A stretch of 64,000 nt of DNA, from NCBI RefSeq assembly GCF_017591425.1, contig NW_024465885.1, forward strand, positions 37,146,501 to 37,210,500. The letters run 5' to 3'. The DNA comes from Ochotona curzoniae (Eukaryota; Chordata; Mammalia; Lagomorpha; Ochotonidae). Of this stretch, positions 1 to 11,830 are shown one piece after another. Numbering within the stretch: the first letter of the stretch is position 1; each line of letters begins with the position of its first letter. The notes under the pieces were generated by a model. It was not told the origin of the DNA, searched no databases, and worked only from the letters and a program-made list of their open reading frames with translations. Position numbers and translations under genes: made by a program.

Positions 1-283
1 TCTATGTTGGGTACTTTTTATTTGATTATTTAAAAATTTTATTCTGGTAATGACTGGCGCTATATTTTTCGCAATTAACCATAGTGGGGCAATGAAAATT
101 AGGAAATTCATTGAAACAATTGTTATTACAAAATGAATTGCATTTGGTGTTAAAAATGATCTGTTAGTATCTATAGATACATGGCTAGAAATATTTGAAA
201 TCTGTGTCTTTAGAAAGCAGTTACTTGTTTTTATCCTGTATGTTTTAATTTAGATTTAACATTTAAAAAAATTTATTGTTAAG

Positions 284-529
284 GAATTGAGCCAAAGCTG
301 AACATCCTTGAAATTGTTAAAACTGCGGAAACTGTTGAAGTGGTCATTGATCCCGACGCCCACCATGCTGAAGCAGAGGCACATCTTGTTGAGGAAGCTC
401 AGGTGATAACCCTGGACGGCACCAAGCATATCACCACCATTTCAGATGAAACCTCAGAGCAGGTGACGAGATGGGCTGCTGCGCTGGAAGGTTACAGGAA
501 GGAACAAGAACGCCTCGGAATACCCTATG
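284..529 (+). CDS. GABPA: GABPA coding exon: linker and start of the Pointed domain
   Basis: GABPA is the DNA-binding alpha subunit of the nuclear respiratory factor 2 / GABP complex. It binds GGAA sites and pairs with GABPB to activate mitochondrial, ribosomal and other housekeeping genes in the nucleus. The exon follows an AG at 282-283, completes a split glycine codon, and reads IEPKLNILEIVKTAETVE and VIDPDAHHAEAEAHLVEE. It continues through TSEQVTRWAAALEGYRKEQ, the start of the Pointed (PNT/SAM-like) domain, and ends one base into an aspartate codon before GTAATA at 530. Counting back from the stop codon and assuming the usual 454 residues, this exon covers about residues 103-185. Upstream exons are outside the window. 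I see no frame disruption. The open frame runs on past the donor only as intron read-through to 552. Confidence 0.95.
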
Positions 530-1734
530 GTAATAAAATACACAGCTTCTGAAAGAATGCGACAGGAAGGCAGACCCACAAGTTTGCAAGTTGCAGCCTC
601 TTTTAAATACAGAATTTTTATGAATAATGCCTTTTTTCTGTAACTTATTTTTCTAAAATAATTGAACAGCATTGAATCCATTCTCTTTATATTTGTAAAA
701 AGAAAGTTTAAAAAGTTGAAATACTCATTAAATATACCTATGGACAAATACTATGGGTGCTATGAATGTATAAAAAAATTACTATCGTTTGGCTATTTAC
801 AATATAGAATAGCAAAATCAATAAAAAGAATTGGTTTATGCCATCGGTAACCCATGTAAAAGAAACATGCAGTTAGGAGTATTATTATGGTGGTGTAGGA
901 AAAAATTTGAGGAAAATTTATTATAAACAAGGAACTACTAGGCAGTGAAAGATACTTGTGACAGGCAGTATGTTTTAGTAGTGTGAAGATTTGGTTATTT
1001 TGTAGCATTATAGAAACGGATTTTTGATGCAAATAACAGAGATGTGGCAATGGCATGTGGCATGCATTTAGTGAACAGAGACTGGGGAAAGAAAACATGC
1101 TCTAAGTTATATGACAGTGTGCATGTCAGGGTCCAACTGGGAGTGGGAAGGAAGAGGTGAAGAAAACTGCAAATTTACAGATTGTCTGAAGGTAGAGAGG
1201 GATTGAAATACCGATCTAACTTCTAGCGTGGGTGACTGAGACAGTAAAATAATCTCAATAAAAATCAGTTGCATTTTCCTTACCGATGTAGTGAACTCTA
1301 CCATATGCTAGCACTGAGTTAAATACCAGGCTTATGGTGATGCAGAAGAAAAAGCAGCATGCCTTCAAAAGCCTAATTAAGGAAGTAGAGAAGTCTGATA
1401 TGCAAATGTTTTTAAAGCCCAGTTGTTATTAATACTTGATTTTGAAGTCAAAGTAGATATTCAAATCTGTTTTTGAATTGCCAGAAAATAGTTTCAGGTT
1501 CATGAGATTGGTCCTGGAGACAAAGCTATTATAATGAGATTGATATATATATTGAATTTGTATTTGAAGCCTTGAAGTTAGGGGTAGTCTCCAGTGGAAA
1601 GAAATGTAAATGACATTACTAAACACTGTACGTTGATATTCTGGAAAAAAAAAAGGCAAGAAGTAGCTGTGCTGATAGAAGGAAAACGAACTGTATATAG
1701 TGACACAGAAACTGAGGGAGAAACTTTTGTTTTT

Positions 1735-1925
1735 GTTTTTAACTGAAACAGAAGCAAAGATCTCTCAGAAAGCTCCCATCTGATGTTGCTGGGCGAGGGA
1801 CGAAGTCAAGAGCCAGAAACAACCCATAGTAGCAGGAAGCCAGATTAGAAGTGGAGCAGCCAGGATTCAGACCAGTTCTCATATTGTGTGCTGGCATTGC
1901 AGTGGGTGAATACCACCAGAGTATG
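1735..1925 (-). repeat. Old C-type SINE fragment
   Basis: Diverged antisense copy. Recognisable blocks are AAGTGGAGCAGCCAGGATTC near 1850 and a GGAAGCCAGATTAGAAG stretch before it, corresponding to the middle of the family element. No clear target-site duplication. Confidence 0.6.
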
Positions 1926-3244
1926 CCATGTTTATTTCTTTTTCCAGTTTTTTTAATGATTATTTTAGGAAGACACCAGCTCGTGTTTTGTCTTAGAATT
2001 GTATATGCTAACACTTAGAAATACATATTCTCACAGAAATAAAGTGTAGCAGATATAGTTGATTTATATCTTCCACGCTAACTGGTTCATAGCTTTCTCC
2101 TGAGGTTCATGGGTAGGCTAAATAATGTGTATTACATGTCTTGTAAAAGGTCACCAAAAATGCATATTATAAAAAATACTGTAGGTTTTGTTTTTTGCAC
2201 CCAAACTAACTTTTTGAAGTATCAACTTGTTTCTTGGTTTACAAAAAGAAAAGCCCCATGAAAGCATTTTTTTGCAGTGGCTTTTCTGTCTTCAAACCAC
2301 TTTCTGTTTTATTGCTTTTAATTATTATTGACTTTGTGCTGTATGTTGGTGAGGATTAACTCTTCTGTCCCCCACAGAATCAAATAAGACCTTGTTTTCA
2401 TTATTTCATAATATTATGTGACTTTAAACCATTATTTATGATGTGTCTGTGATTAGGTATGTGCTCATTAAATGCATCCCCACTGTTACATTTATACATT
2501 TATGTACCTTCTGATTTTCCTACAGTTCAAAGCTGACTTTTTAAAAAAACCCATATAGGTTTCTGTAACTATGAAGACTCACTGTCCCATTTCCATGCCT
2601 GTGTTTGTCATTGGTTTTTCACAAATGTTCAGGTATATCTAGATTTGCATCTTCTGGATCTGTTGACATCTATCCTCTGCAGTATTGGGTCCTCATTTTT
2701 GTGAATTTCATAGTTTTTTTCTACTGTTATTCTCTTATTTGTCCATAGGTTCTCTAGAAAGGAAACCTAAAAAAAATTGTTTATTTTTTTGAGCCTTATA
2801 CTTCTGAAAGTTTCTTCTGCTCTCTTTGATAGTTTGGATTTAGAATATTAAATGGAAAATCATTTTTCCTCAAAATTTTGATAGCATTATGGGATGTTGC
2901 CACCAGTGGTAGAGGATTAATTTACCCCATGGTACCAGCTCTTACTTTTTTTAATATTGATTGCTTTTTTTTAAATTACATTGCATTATGTGACACAGTT
3001 TTTTAGGCACTGAGATTCCTCCTCCCCTTCTCCCACCCCTCCCCCCCCATGGTGGATTCCTCCACCTTGCTGCATTGCCATAGTTCAAGTTCAGTTGAGG
3101 TTCTTTCATTGCAAGCATATATCAAGCATAGAGTCCAGCATCTTATTGTCCAGATAAGTTCAACTGCTTCTTGTGGAGACCACCTCTGGTCTGAAGGCAG
3201 AGCCAGCAGAGTATCATCCCGACCAATCAAAAGTACCATCACAC

Positions 3245-3581
3245 GGGCCCGGTGCGGTGGCGCAGTGGTTAAGGTCCTCACCTTGCACGCCTGGGATCCC
3301 ATATGGGCGCCGGTTCTAATCCTGGCAGCCCCGCTTCCCTTCCAGCTCCCTGCCTGTGGCCCGGGAAAGCAGTCGAGGACGGCCCAAAAGCTTTGGGACC
3401 CTGCACCTGTGTGGGAGACCCGGAAGAGGCTCCTGGCTTCGGATCGGCATAGCATCGGCCGTTGTGCTCACTTGGGGAGTGAATCATTGGACGGAAGATA
3501 TTCCTCTCTGTCTCTCCTCCTCTCTGTTATCCGCCTTTCCAATAAAAAAATAATAAAAATAAATCTTTAAAAAAAAAAAAA
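3245..3581 (+). repeat. Young full-length C-type SINE nested in L1
   Basis: Starts with GGGCCCGGTGCGGTGGCGC, carries the pol III B-box-like GGTTCTAATCC near 3312, and ends in an AATAAAAAAATAATAAAAAT-type tail at 3541-3581. It interrupts the 3' UTR of the minus-strand L1, so it inserted after that L1. I found no exact flanking duplication. Confidence 0.9.
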
Positions 3582-3714
3582 GCCCCAACATAACATCCGC
3601 AACAATCCACAACGTCATGGAATTAGTGGACATAGTATTGAGTAACCAGTATGTTAAAAAAAAATTTACATTTTACAGGTAGTATTTTTCATACTGACAT
3701 CATCTCATCTTAAA

Positions 3715-5335
3715 TTAAGCAAACATGTGGTATCTAACCTTTTGGGATTGGTTCATTTCCCTTAGCATTATGGTTTCCAGTTGGGCCCATTTGGCCACAA
3801 AGAACTGCATTTTGTTTTTTTTAATAGCTGAGTAGTATTCCGTGGAATAGATGAACCATAGCTTTCTTATCCAATCTTCTGCTGATGGGCTTTTCGGTTG
3901 CTTCCATGTTCTGGCAATTACTGATTGTGCTGCTATGAACGTAGGGGTGCATGTTGGCTTCTCGTGAAGCATGTGTTTTGGATATATACCTAGGAGTGCT
4001 ATTGCTGAATCATATGGTATGCAGATTTTGAGTTGTTTGAGTGTTCTCCATACTGATTTCCACAGAGGCTGTACCAACCTGCTTCCCCAACCTGCAGTGG
4101 AGTAGGGTTCCCTTTTCCCCACATCCTCGCCAACAAGTGTTGTTGGTGTTTTTTTTTTTTTAATGTGGGCCAGTCTTACTGGCATTAGGTGGTACTTCAT
4201 CGATGTCTTAATTTGGATTTCCTTTATTGCCAGGGAACTGGAGCATTTTTTCATATGTTTGCTTGCCATTTGGGTTTGTTCTTTTGTGAAATGTGTGCCC
4301 ATTTCTTGAGTGGCTTGTTTGTTTTGGTGTTTTGGTTGTTTTGGAGTTCTTTGTATATTCTGGAGATTAGCTCTCTATCACCTATGTAGTGCGCAAAGAT
4401 CTTTTCCTATTCTGTGGGTTGCTTCTTTTACTTTGTTGATTGTTTCCCTTGCTGTACACAAGCTTCTTAGTTTGATGAGGTCCCATTTGTTTATTCTGGT
4501 CTTGATTGTTGTTGCTTTTGGTGTCCTTTTTAGGAAGTCAGGACCAACCCCTAGATCTTGCAGGGTATTTCCAACATTTTCTTCCAAAAGTTTGAAGTTT
4601 TCAGGGTGTAGGTTTAGGTGTTTTATCCATTTAGATTTGATCTTAGTGTATGGTGAAAGATGTGGGTCTATCTTTTTGTTTCTGCAGGCTATCATCCAGT
4701 GTCCCAACAGCATTTATTGAAGAGACCTTCCCATTTGCGTGGATTGTCGTTTGTCTTTTTGTCAAAGATTATTTGGGTGTATTTGTGTGGGTTCCCTTCT
4801 GGTGTTTCTATTCTGCTCCATTGATCTTCCTCTCTATCTTTGTGCCAGTACCAGGCTGTTTTGATAACCACTGCTCTATAGTATGTCAAGAGATCTGGAA
4901 CTGTGATTCCCCCTGCTAATTTCCTGTTCTTCAGGGTTGTTCTAGCTATTCGTGGTTTTTTATGTTTCCAGATGAACTTTTGTATCCTTGTGTCCAGTTC
5001 CATGAAGAATGTTTTGGGCAATTTGATTGGGATTGCGTTGAATATATATATATTGCTTTTGGTAGTATAGACATTTTAATGATATTGATTTTACCTATCC
5101 AGGAGCATGGGATGTTACTCCATCTTTTGAGGTCTTGTTCAATTTCTTTTTTAAGTAGTTTGTAGTTTTCTTCAAATAGGTCTTCTACATTTTTGGTTAG
5201 ATTTATTCCCAGATACTTCATACTTTTCTCTGTTATTTTGAATGGTATCTTGCTGCTTAGATGTTTTTCCATCTTGGGGCTATTCGCATACACTATGGCT
5301 GTTGATTTTCGTTCATTAATTTTGTACCCTGCCAC
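3715..5335 (-). pseudogene. L1 ORF2 C-terminal remnant, broken into frames
   Basis: Four minus-strand open segments (5335-4946, 5021-4692, 4713-4378, 4302-3715) follow the order of the L1 ORF2 protein downstream of the polymerase core. Recognisable stretches are KSMKYLGINLTKNVEDLFEE, the MELDTRIQKFIWKHKKPRIA region and the terminal YSAIKKNKMQFFVAKWAQLE region. Frame changes between the segments show that the gene is dead. The endonuclease and the catalytic FADD box are not present. Confidence 0.85.
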
Positions 5336-5504
5336 TCTACCAAACTCTCATGTAAGTTCTAGCAGTTTCTGTATTGGGTCTCTTGGTTTTAATATTGATT
5401 GCAAAATGAAATAACATTTTGATATATGAAGTTAAATTTATTGTTAAAATGAATTTCATCTACTTTATAGAAAAATTAAAATTACATAGTAGTCTCTATT
5501 CTAA

Positions 5505-5775
5505 CATTTATTTAATTATTTATTATTTGAAAGAGTGAAAGAAAAACTTTCTATCTGCTCTTTCATAACCAAATGGCCACAATGGCTGGTGTTGGGTCAG
5601 GCTGAAACCAGGAGCCTGCAACTGCAATTGGTTCTCTCATATCGTCAGCAAAGTCACAAGCACTTGGGCCATCTTCTGCTGCCTCAGGCACATTGGCAGG
5701 CAGCTGGGTTGGAAGTAGAGAAGCCAGGATTTAAGCTGGGGCTCACAGAGGATATGATAAGTATCTTCTGAAGTT
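5505..5775 (-). repeat. Old C-type SINE
   Basis: Antisense, diverged. Landmarks include CATCTTCTGCTGCCTCAGGC and GAAGTAGAGAAGCCAGGATT near 5714. Confidence 0.7.
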
Positions 5776-5974
5776 CCATGTTGTTTTTTTTTCTGAGACT
5801 TGTGTTGAAACTCTTGGTTTGATCCTTTTCATCTTTCATCTTCTTTCTTCTTTTCGTCGTTTGCTGTCTGTACTACCCTGCCAGATTTTTCCTATTTGTA
5901 TGTTACAATTTACAGGTTTTCCTTTTTTGCTTGTTTGTTTCTTTCCTTCCAGAGAGCATTGTTTTGTTTGGAAA

Positions 5975-6258
5975 GGCATATTTGTAGCAAGGAGAGACAA
6001 ATCTTCCATCCACTGGTTCACTTACCCAGTGGCCACAACAGCCAGAGCTATGCTGATCTAAAGTCAGGAGGCCAGGAGCTTCATCCAAGTCTCCCACGTG
6101 GGTGCAGGTTCCCAAGGCTTTGGGCCGTCCTCGACTGCTTTCCCAGGCCACAAGCAGGGAGCTGGATGGGAAGTAGAGCAGTTGGACAGGACCGGCACCC
6201 ATATGGAATCAGACGCTTGAAGAGGGAGGATTAGCCAGTCAAGCCATTGCACTGGGCC
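5975..6258 (-). repeat. C-type SINE
   Basis: Antisense copy of intermediate age. GGGCCGTCCTCGACTGCTTT and ACAAGCAGGGAGCTGGATGG are well preserved and the end reads CATTGCACTGGGCCC near 6245-6260. Confidence 0.85.
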
Positions 6259-6469
6259 CATCTAGGGCATCCCAATCCTCTATTTTAGATATGCTGTTTT
6301 CTCTTACCTCTCTGAGTATATTGATTATGCTACTTTTTTTAACTTAAAAAAGTCTGTTGTTACATATTTGTTTCTTCGAACTCTGTTTTTCTGTTTTTCA
6401 TTTAGTGCTTTGCCTTTAGTCTCTCTCAAATATCTAATTATCATGTAACTGTTCACATTTGAGAATGAA

Positions 6470-6730
6470 TATTAGGGTGGGTACTATGGCCATGGTTGAG
6501 CCATGACTTAGGGTCCTGATTTCTTATTGAAGTGCCTGGATTTGAGTCCCCTCTCACTTAAGTCAAGCTTCCTGCTAATGTACACCATAGGGAGCCTTGT
6601 GTAGAGTTCTTGGGTTTGGCCTGTTCCCAGGCTTGGCTGTTGTAGGCATTTGGGGAGCAGACCAGCATATACATCCTCGTCTCTGGGTGTCTTTGCCTTT
6701 CAAATACGTAGATAAATCTGAGTAAAGCAT
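6470..6730 (+). repeat. Old C-type SINE
   Basis: Sense, diverged. It contains TGGATTTGAGTCCC (decayed B box, about 6537) and ends in a GTCTTTGCCTTTCAAATACG tail. Confidence 0.6.
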
Positions 6731-7404
6731 TTACCTAAACACTTTAAAGCTAATGAGTTCCAAAGGGTTTGTTGACTATACACTTGTAAGGTGGGGCTTG
6801 ACCTTTTCATTATAAGATTTTCATATGTCACAAACTGTCTTCAACTTCTGTGGAAAATTGGCCAAGCACCTGTCAGTAAAAGGCTGGGGTGACCATTTGA
6901 TTGATAGGTGTAGAAAAAGAAGTGAGGCAGGGAAGAGATGTAGACATTATCACTGACAATTGCCAGTGTCTACTTCAGTCTCCCATATGAAATGTTCTGG
7001 CATCCACGTGGGATGCTCTCAATTGCCTGCCCCCTAAGAATGTTAGCAGAGCCCATGGCAGTTCTGATAGCACCTTCTACATTAGTGCATGACCTGTTTT
7101 TTAACTTTATGTCTCTCATCAGATTTTAAAACATCAATTTATGATACATAGGAAGCAAATCAGGCTATATTTTTCCATGTCTCTCTTGATCTTAAAGACT
7201 TGTTTATTTGGTGTAAAGTGAGCCTTCCTGGAATTTTCACGGGATGCCCGTTCAGGATTACCATTACTGACTTAACTCCATATTCTGTTTTTTGAGTTTG
7301 CTGACCCTGCTTTGATCTCAACCTTCCCTTTGGTTTCCTCAGCATTCATGTGCCACTTCTGTTTCTGTTGCTGTTCTGGGAGACCTACAGTCTTTATATT
7401 GGCT

Positions 7405-7500
7405 CAACACTGGTGTTTGTCGCCATTTAGGGAGTGAATCAGCAAATGAAAGATCTCGATCTCTCTGTCTCTGTCTCTCGTGTCTCTCGCGTGTGTGTTT
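7405..7500 (+). repeat. 3' fragment of a C-type SINE
   Basis: Only the tail half is present: TTAGGGAGTGAATCAGCAAA, then a TCTCTGTCTCTGTCTCTCG expansion. It abuts the next, antisense copy. Confidence 0.6.
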
Positions 7501-7765
7501 ACAAAGAGACAAGGTAAAGATCTTCCATCCTCTGTTTTACTCTTCAAGTGGCTTCAATAGCCAGAGTTGAGTCAGTCTGAAGCCAGGAGCCTCCTCTGGC
7601 ACTCCCATATGGTTGCAGAGTCCCAAAGCTTTTGAGCCATTCCCTGTTGCTTTTCCTAGACCATTAAGAGGGAGCTGGATGAAAGTGGAGCAGCCAGGGC
7701 AGGAACTGGTGCTCCTCTGGGACTGGAGGATTACCCAGTTGTGCCATTGTACTGACCCTGGGAAA
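7500..7765 (-). repeat. C-type SINE
   Basis: Antisense and moderately diverged. The AAGATCTTCCATCC start, TCAGTCTGAAGCCAGGAGCC and GAGCAGCCAGGGCAGGAACT blocks are in family order. Confidence 0.75.
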
Positions 7766-8759
7766 AGCTGCTGTTTCGATGTTGCTTTTCCAGTGACTAC
7801 TTCTTGGCTGTGTGGAAGTGTTCCTGTGCTCTGAAGGGCTGAGTGGTCCCTTTGCTTTTTCTTGTACGGATGCTGAGATTGTCATGTTCTTGTGACTGTT
7901 ACTGCTTTTTCTTCTCTCATTTTTATTTTTGCATCCACAGCATGTCTTGTCACTTGATTTTATTGCTAATGTCAGTGGGGTTTTGGTTTTCTTTAGTTGC
8001 TTTTTCTATTTTTATGTTGGCATTTAGAGAAATTAGCAAAGCTAAAAACAGTCTTGGCCATAGTCTTCCTAGACACCTACTCCCTTAACTTTTTTTGAGG
8101 AAAAATTTCGTAAACAATGTCTATGGCTGTCCTTCTGTATTTTTTGATTTATTCTTACTATACTTTCGTGTTTGTTTTCTTTTTTCCTTCAATTAGTTAA
8201 TATCATTCATTGAGCATGTCACCAGTGCTATTTGAATATATCATCTTCTGAAAGCAGAATACCAGTACCAACATTAACTCATCAGTTCCTTGTATCTTTC
8301 CACAGATAGAATGCTCTAATATGTTTCAGACAAAACAGAAAGGGAGAAAAGACTGTTTGTTTAAGGCAGCTTCCTAAAACACCCTTACAATTTTTTCAGT
8401 GGGGTGAATCAGATACTACTACAGAATAATATTTCGAACTTGAATAATTTATTCCAGTCTCTCCAGAACAATCACAGTGGTTTATGTTTTGCATTTGCTG
8501 TCTTAGGAAAATGAATCTGCATATTGTTTTGTTGGTAAAATTTCAGACTCCTTGACAACAACAGACATTTAGATCAATAAATTAAAAAGAGCTGAAGAGA
8601 AAATAGAGAATAAAAATTGTTTTAACTTAATGCATTGTTTTTACTTCAGTTGTAGAGAAAAGCATCTGCTTGGATTGTGTGTATGTATTGACAAAGTTGT
8701 ACATTCATGTAATATCTAAGATGAAACTAGGCTAAAGATACTATTTTTTTTTTTTCTAG

Positions 8760-8954
8760 ATCCTATACAGTGGTCCACAGACCAAGTCCTACATTGGGTG
8801 GTTTGGGTCATGAAGGAATTCAGCATGACTGACATAGATCTCACTACACTCAACATTTCTGGAAGAGAATTATGTAGTCTCAGCCAAGAAGATTTTTTTC
8901 AACGAGTCCCTCGGGGAGAGATTCTTTGGAGTCATCTGGAGCTTCTTCGAAAAT
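8760..8954 (+). CDS. GABPA: GABPA coding exon: most of the Pointed domain
   Basis: The acceptor AG is at 8758-8759. The first two bases complete the aspartate codon begun at 529. The exon reads PIQWSTDQVLHWVVWVMKEF, then MTDIDLTTLNISGRELCSLS and QEDFFQRVPRGEILWSHLEL, the helical bundle of the PNT domain, which in other ETS proteins mediates protein docking. It ends LLRK plus one base of a tyrosine codon before GTATAAG at 8955. One serine in CSLSQED differs from the asparagine I remember in human, a conservative change. This covers about residues 185-250. Confidence 0.96.
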
Positions 8955-9194
8955 GTATAAGAGTGGAATACTATCCATCTGTATCGTAACTTAAGCTTTA
9001 ACTGGTTAATGCTTTGTTGGTAGCAATAACAAGCAGATAATTCAGTGGTTTTTAACTGTAAGGAAATACTGACAACTGTATTTTTGTTTTTTGGGGACTT
9101 TTTTGTTATTTATTTATTTGTTTGTTTATTGATTTATTTGAAAGTGGGTAGTACCATTGTTTCCACACTAATATTATCATTTTTCCCTGTATCT

Positions 9195-9520
9195 TGTTTT
9201 GTTCTGTTTTGTTTTTTGAGAGAGAAATTTATTGGTTCATGTAAAAATAGGTGGACGGAAAAGTAGACAGGGAAGGATAGCTCACATCTTACGGCGCAGT
9301 CCCCAAATGCCTGCAGCAGGCAAGGCTGGACCAGGAGCGAGAAACTCCGTGTTGGTCTGTCATGAGAGTATCAGGGAACCAATTACTGGGGCCATCGTTC
9401 TACTGCTTTTCCAGGAGCATTAGCAGGAGGCTACAAAAGTAGAACTCTCAGAACCCAAATTAGCACTCCCATGTGGGATGCTGTCCTTGTGAGCAGCAGT
9501 TAACTTACTGCAAAATGATG
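9195..9520 (-). repeat. Old C-type SINE
   Basis: Antisense, strongly diverged. Family landmarks are CAGTCCCCAAATGCCTGCAG, TTCTACTGCTTTTCCAGGAG and AGCACTCCCATGTGGGATGC. Confidence 0.6.
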
Positions 9521-9574
9521 TCTTCCCCACAATGTGTCATGTCATCTCTGTAATAAAACCATGAATTATTTTCT

Positions 9575-9730
9575 GTATGTTGTAGATAGGAAAGTGATGT
9601 GTTCAGAGCCCTGCAGGGTCACAGAGCCCCAGTGTACAGAGCCAGGATTTAATCAGGTTAGCATTAGAATTCCCAGTTGTAAAATCAGATGCCTTGCACT
9701 TAGGCCTCTATAATCCAGCCAGTTCTCGGT
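9575..9730 (+). repeat. MIR-like ancient SINE
   Basis: The core GGGTCACAGAGCCC followed by ACAGAGCCAGGATTTAATCA resembles the conserved centre of the mammal-wide MIR element, which normally reads as a cancelled-flag CACACAGC...GCAGAGCCGGGATTC pattern. Boundaries are approximate. Confidence 0.55.
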
Positions 9731-11689
9731 TACTAGAAATTTGAAATCAGCTATTCACTGGTGTTCTCCTTCCCATTTACAGAATTAAGTTTTTCAAAGT
9801 GTCTTTTTTATTAAGTGAACAGGGTCTTTAAGAAAGTGTACAACTCATTGTCATGAATTGTATACAGTGTTTCAACTTAGAACACAGAATGTAGCCACAG
9901 ACATTATTATGAAGTAACTGTATAGAAATTAGAAATTGCTTGGCTGCCCAACAAAAAGCTCAAATAAGTATAAAGAATGTTAATTGAATTTTAATCTGGG
10001 TTATGTTTCAGTGACCATGCAGGCAACTGTTAAGACAACTTAGCAGTAACTCTTCCCTGACATTGCTTTGTATATCAGAAATGCTAGGCAAGTCCACATT
10101 TTTCACATTGCATAAATAGAGAGGACATTAACAGTGCTTTTTTTAGCCATTAGGGATGAAAATGTAATCAGCTACATTTTTTTTAATGTGCCCAGTGAAA
10201 GAAGTATTCTGGGAAGGGCTTTTCCACAGTAACTGGCATTTCATCTTAGGTGGTTTCTCTGCTCTTGAATAAGAAACAGGCTTTGGCTGTGCTCCTGTAT
10301 GGATTTTTGTTTAAAGTATCAATGACACTAAAAGCCTTACTTACATTCTTTACATTTACTGGGCTTATTTCTAGTTTCATTTCTTATTAGATAAGTTCAC
10401 TGTTTCAGTTGAAGGTATGTTCAACTTCCAGTGACTTAAGTCCTGGGTTGTTTCAGGTTTTTACCATGTGAGTCATTGTTACTCAGGAACACAAGGACAG
10501 TGTTTAGACAGTGGTTTTCCAGTATCTCCTAAGTCAGTGTCTATTGTGGGGTCTCTATTGAGTTCTCCTAGGCTTCTCAGACTTAGAGTTTTCCTAAAGT
10601 CTTTGACTGTCATGTCTGCAGTGGAATGGAGCTTCCTCTGAGAAGCTCTACTGGAATTGTTGGCTCCAGTGGCCTAGATTAGCTTTGTGAAAATCTTTGC
10701 TTGTCCAACCATGGTTCTTTGTATCCTTTCAGGGAAATCGTGTTTGGTTGGAATCTAATGGTCAGTTTAGAAATTGAGAACTAGGCAGGATGATGTCTGA
10801 GTGTTTGTGCTAGAGTCTGAGAAGTGAACAGTATCATTTCTTGAATCTTCTGAGTGCAGTCAGGTGCTGTGGTAGAAAAAAGTCTGTAGCTTTTCTCTGA
10901 AAGTTACTGTTTTCTGGGACCAGTTTGCTATCCGTTAACCCATCGTGTCATCTCTATCCACTGATTCCTCAGGGAGCAGTGCTGGAGAGACTTAGCTCCT
11001 TCAGCTGTTGTCAGGTCACTCGCCTGAGCCACCACTTGCTTGCATTGCCCTATGTTGGAACTCAAAGTTCTGTACGTGGGGAGGATAATGGGAAGGTATC
11101 TCATGATGCGTGATGTGCTGCTTCTGTGTGTCTTCTGTCATGGACAGAGGTTGTGATTTGCTGAGGCTTTTCTGTAGGGAATGAATTGTTTTTGTGGAGT
11201 ATTGCTTCGTTTATAGAATGACTGCATAACCTCAGCATTTTGTCTCTTAGGACACACTTTGTGTGTGGCTTGGCAGAATATGGAAATCAAAGTTCCCACA
11301 GTCTCATGCTAGGCTTCCAAAAACCCCTTTTACTGAATTCTGTCCTTGTTCTTTAGGGTTCCCAGGAATAAGACCAAAATACAGGCTGAGGATCAGGACT
11401 TGGAAGCCGAGTGTACAGATTACTAGACCTATTCATTGTGATGGTTACTTTTTTGTTTTATTCCTTTTGGGACTAAGATACCCCATTCTTTTTGTCACAT
11501 TAAAATATGTTAATTTTATAACACTTTGTCCCTTTCAGTTTTTAATAAAATTCTAAGGAAGGGCTATCACAAATAAGGTATGGATAATTTTTGTTTTTTT
11601 CAAGACAAATACAACAGTTCTAGGAAATAATGCTCAAAACTGAAGATCTGCATTCCACAGTAATGACTTAAAACTGTTTTGTTTTAATT

Positions 11690-11830
11690 TTCACAACAGT
11701 CTCTTGAGGTCATAACAGGGTTTTTTAAATTTAAACATGGGGAAATTAAATGTTTAAAGAGGTTGAAAATTTTACCAGAATCAACATCACCAAGAGCTAA
11801 GATGTGAACTGAAATCTATCTAGTCACGTA
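11690..11830 (+). repeat. Possible MIR-like ancient SINE
   Basis: ACATGGGGAAATTAAATGTT followed by AAGAGGTTGAAAATTTTACC and then an AGCTAAGATGTGAACTGAAA block follows the MIR order (GAAACTGAGGC, GAGGTTAAG, AGCTAG..GAACC). It is decayed and low in similarity. Confidence 0.45.

Larger units (their letters stand above)
2950..5402 (-). mobile_element. 5'-truncated L1 insertion with 15-bp target-site duplication
   Basis: The identical 15-mer TTTAATATTGATTGC occurs at 2950-2964 and 5388-5402 and brackets the element. A T-run just inside the left repeat (2965-2972) is the poly(A) end of a minus-strand insertion. Reading the minus strand from 5387 down, the sequence encodes the C-terminal half of L1 ORF2 and then a 3' UTR. 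A younger SINE sits in the 3' UTR at 3245-3581. The 5' part (5' UTR, ORF1, endonuclease and most of the reverse transcriptase) is absent, the usual result of incomplete target-primed reverse transcription. Confidence 0.9.
530..8759 (+). other. GABPA intron (8.2 kb), repeat-rich
   Basis: GTAATA donor at 530 and a polypyrimidine tract with TTTTTCTAG acceptor ending at 8759. It contains a 5'-truncated antisense L1 with its own SINE, six other SINE pieces and AT-rich sequence. Stretches 530-1734, 1926-2949, 6731-7404 and 7766-8759 show nothing I can name with confidence. The AT-rich parts near 2100-2900 and 7780-8100 look like very old antisense L1 but are too decayed to assign. Confidence 0.85.

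Noticed and set aside
454..747. 97-codon minus-strand frame overlapping the first GABPA exon
   Set aside because: Shadow of the GABPA exon and AT-rich intron. No independent support.
3049..3570. 173-codon plus-strand frame
   Set aside because: It spans an L1 3' UTR remnant and the SINE at 3245-3581. The same SINE-derived peptides recur in many places in the window.
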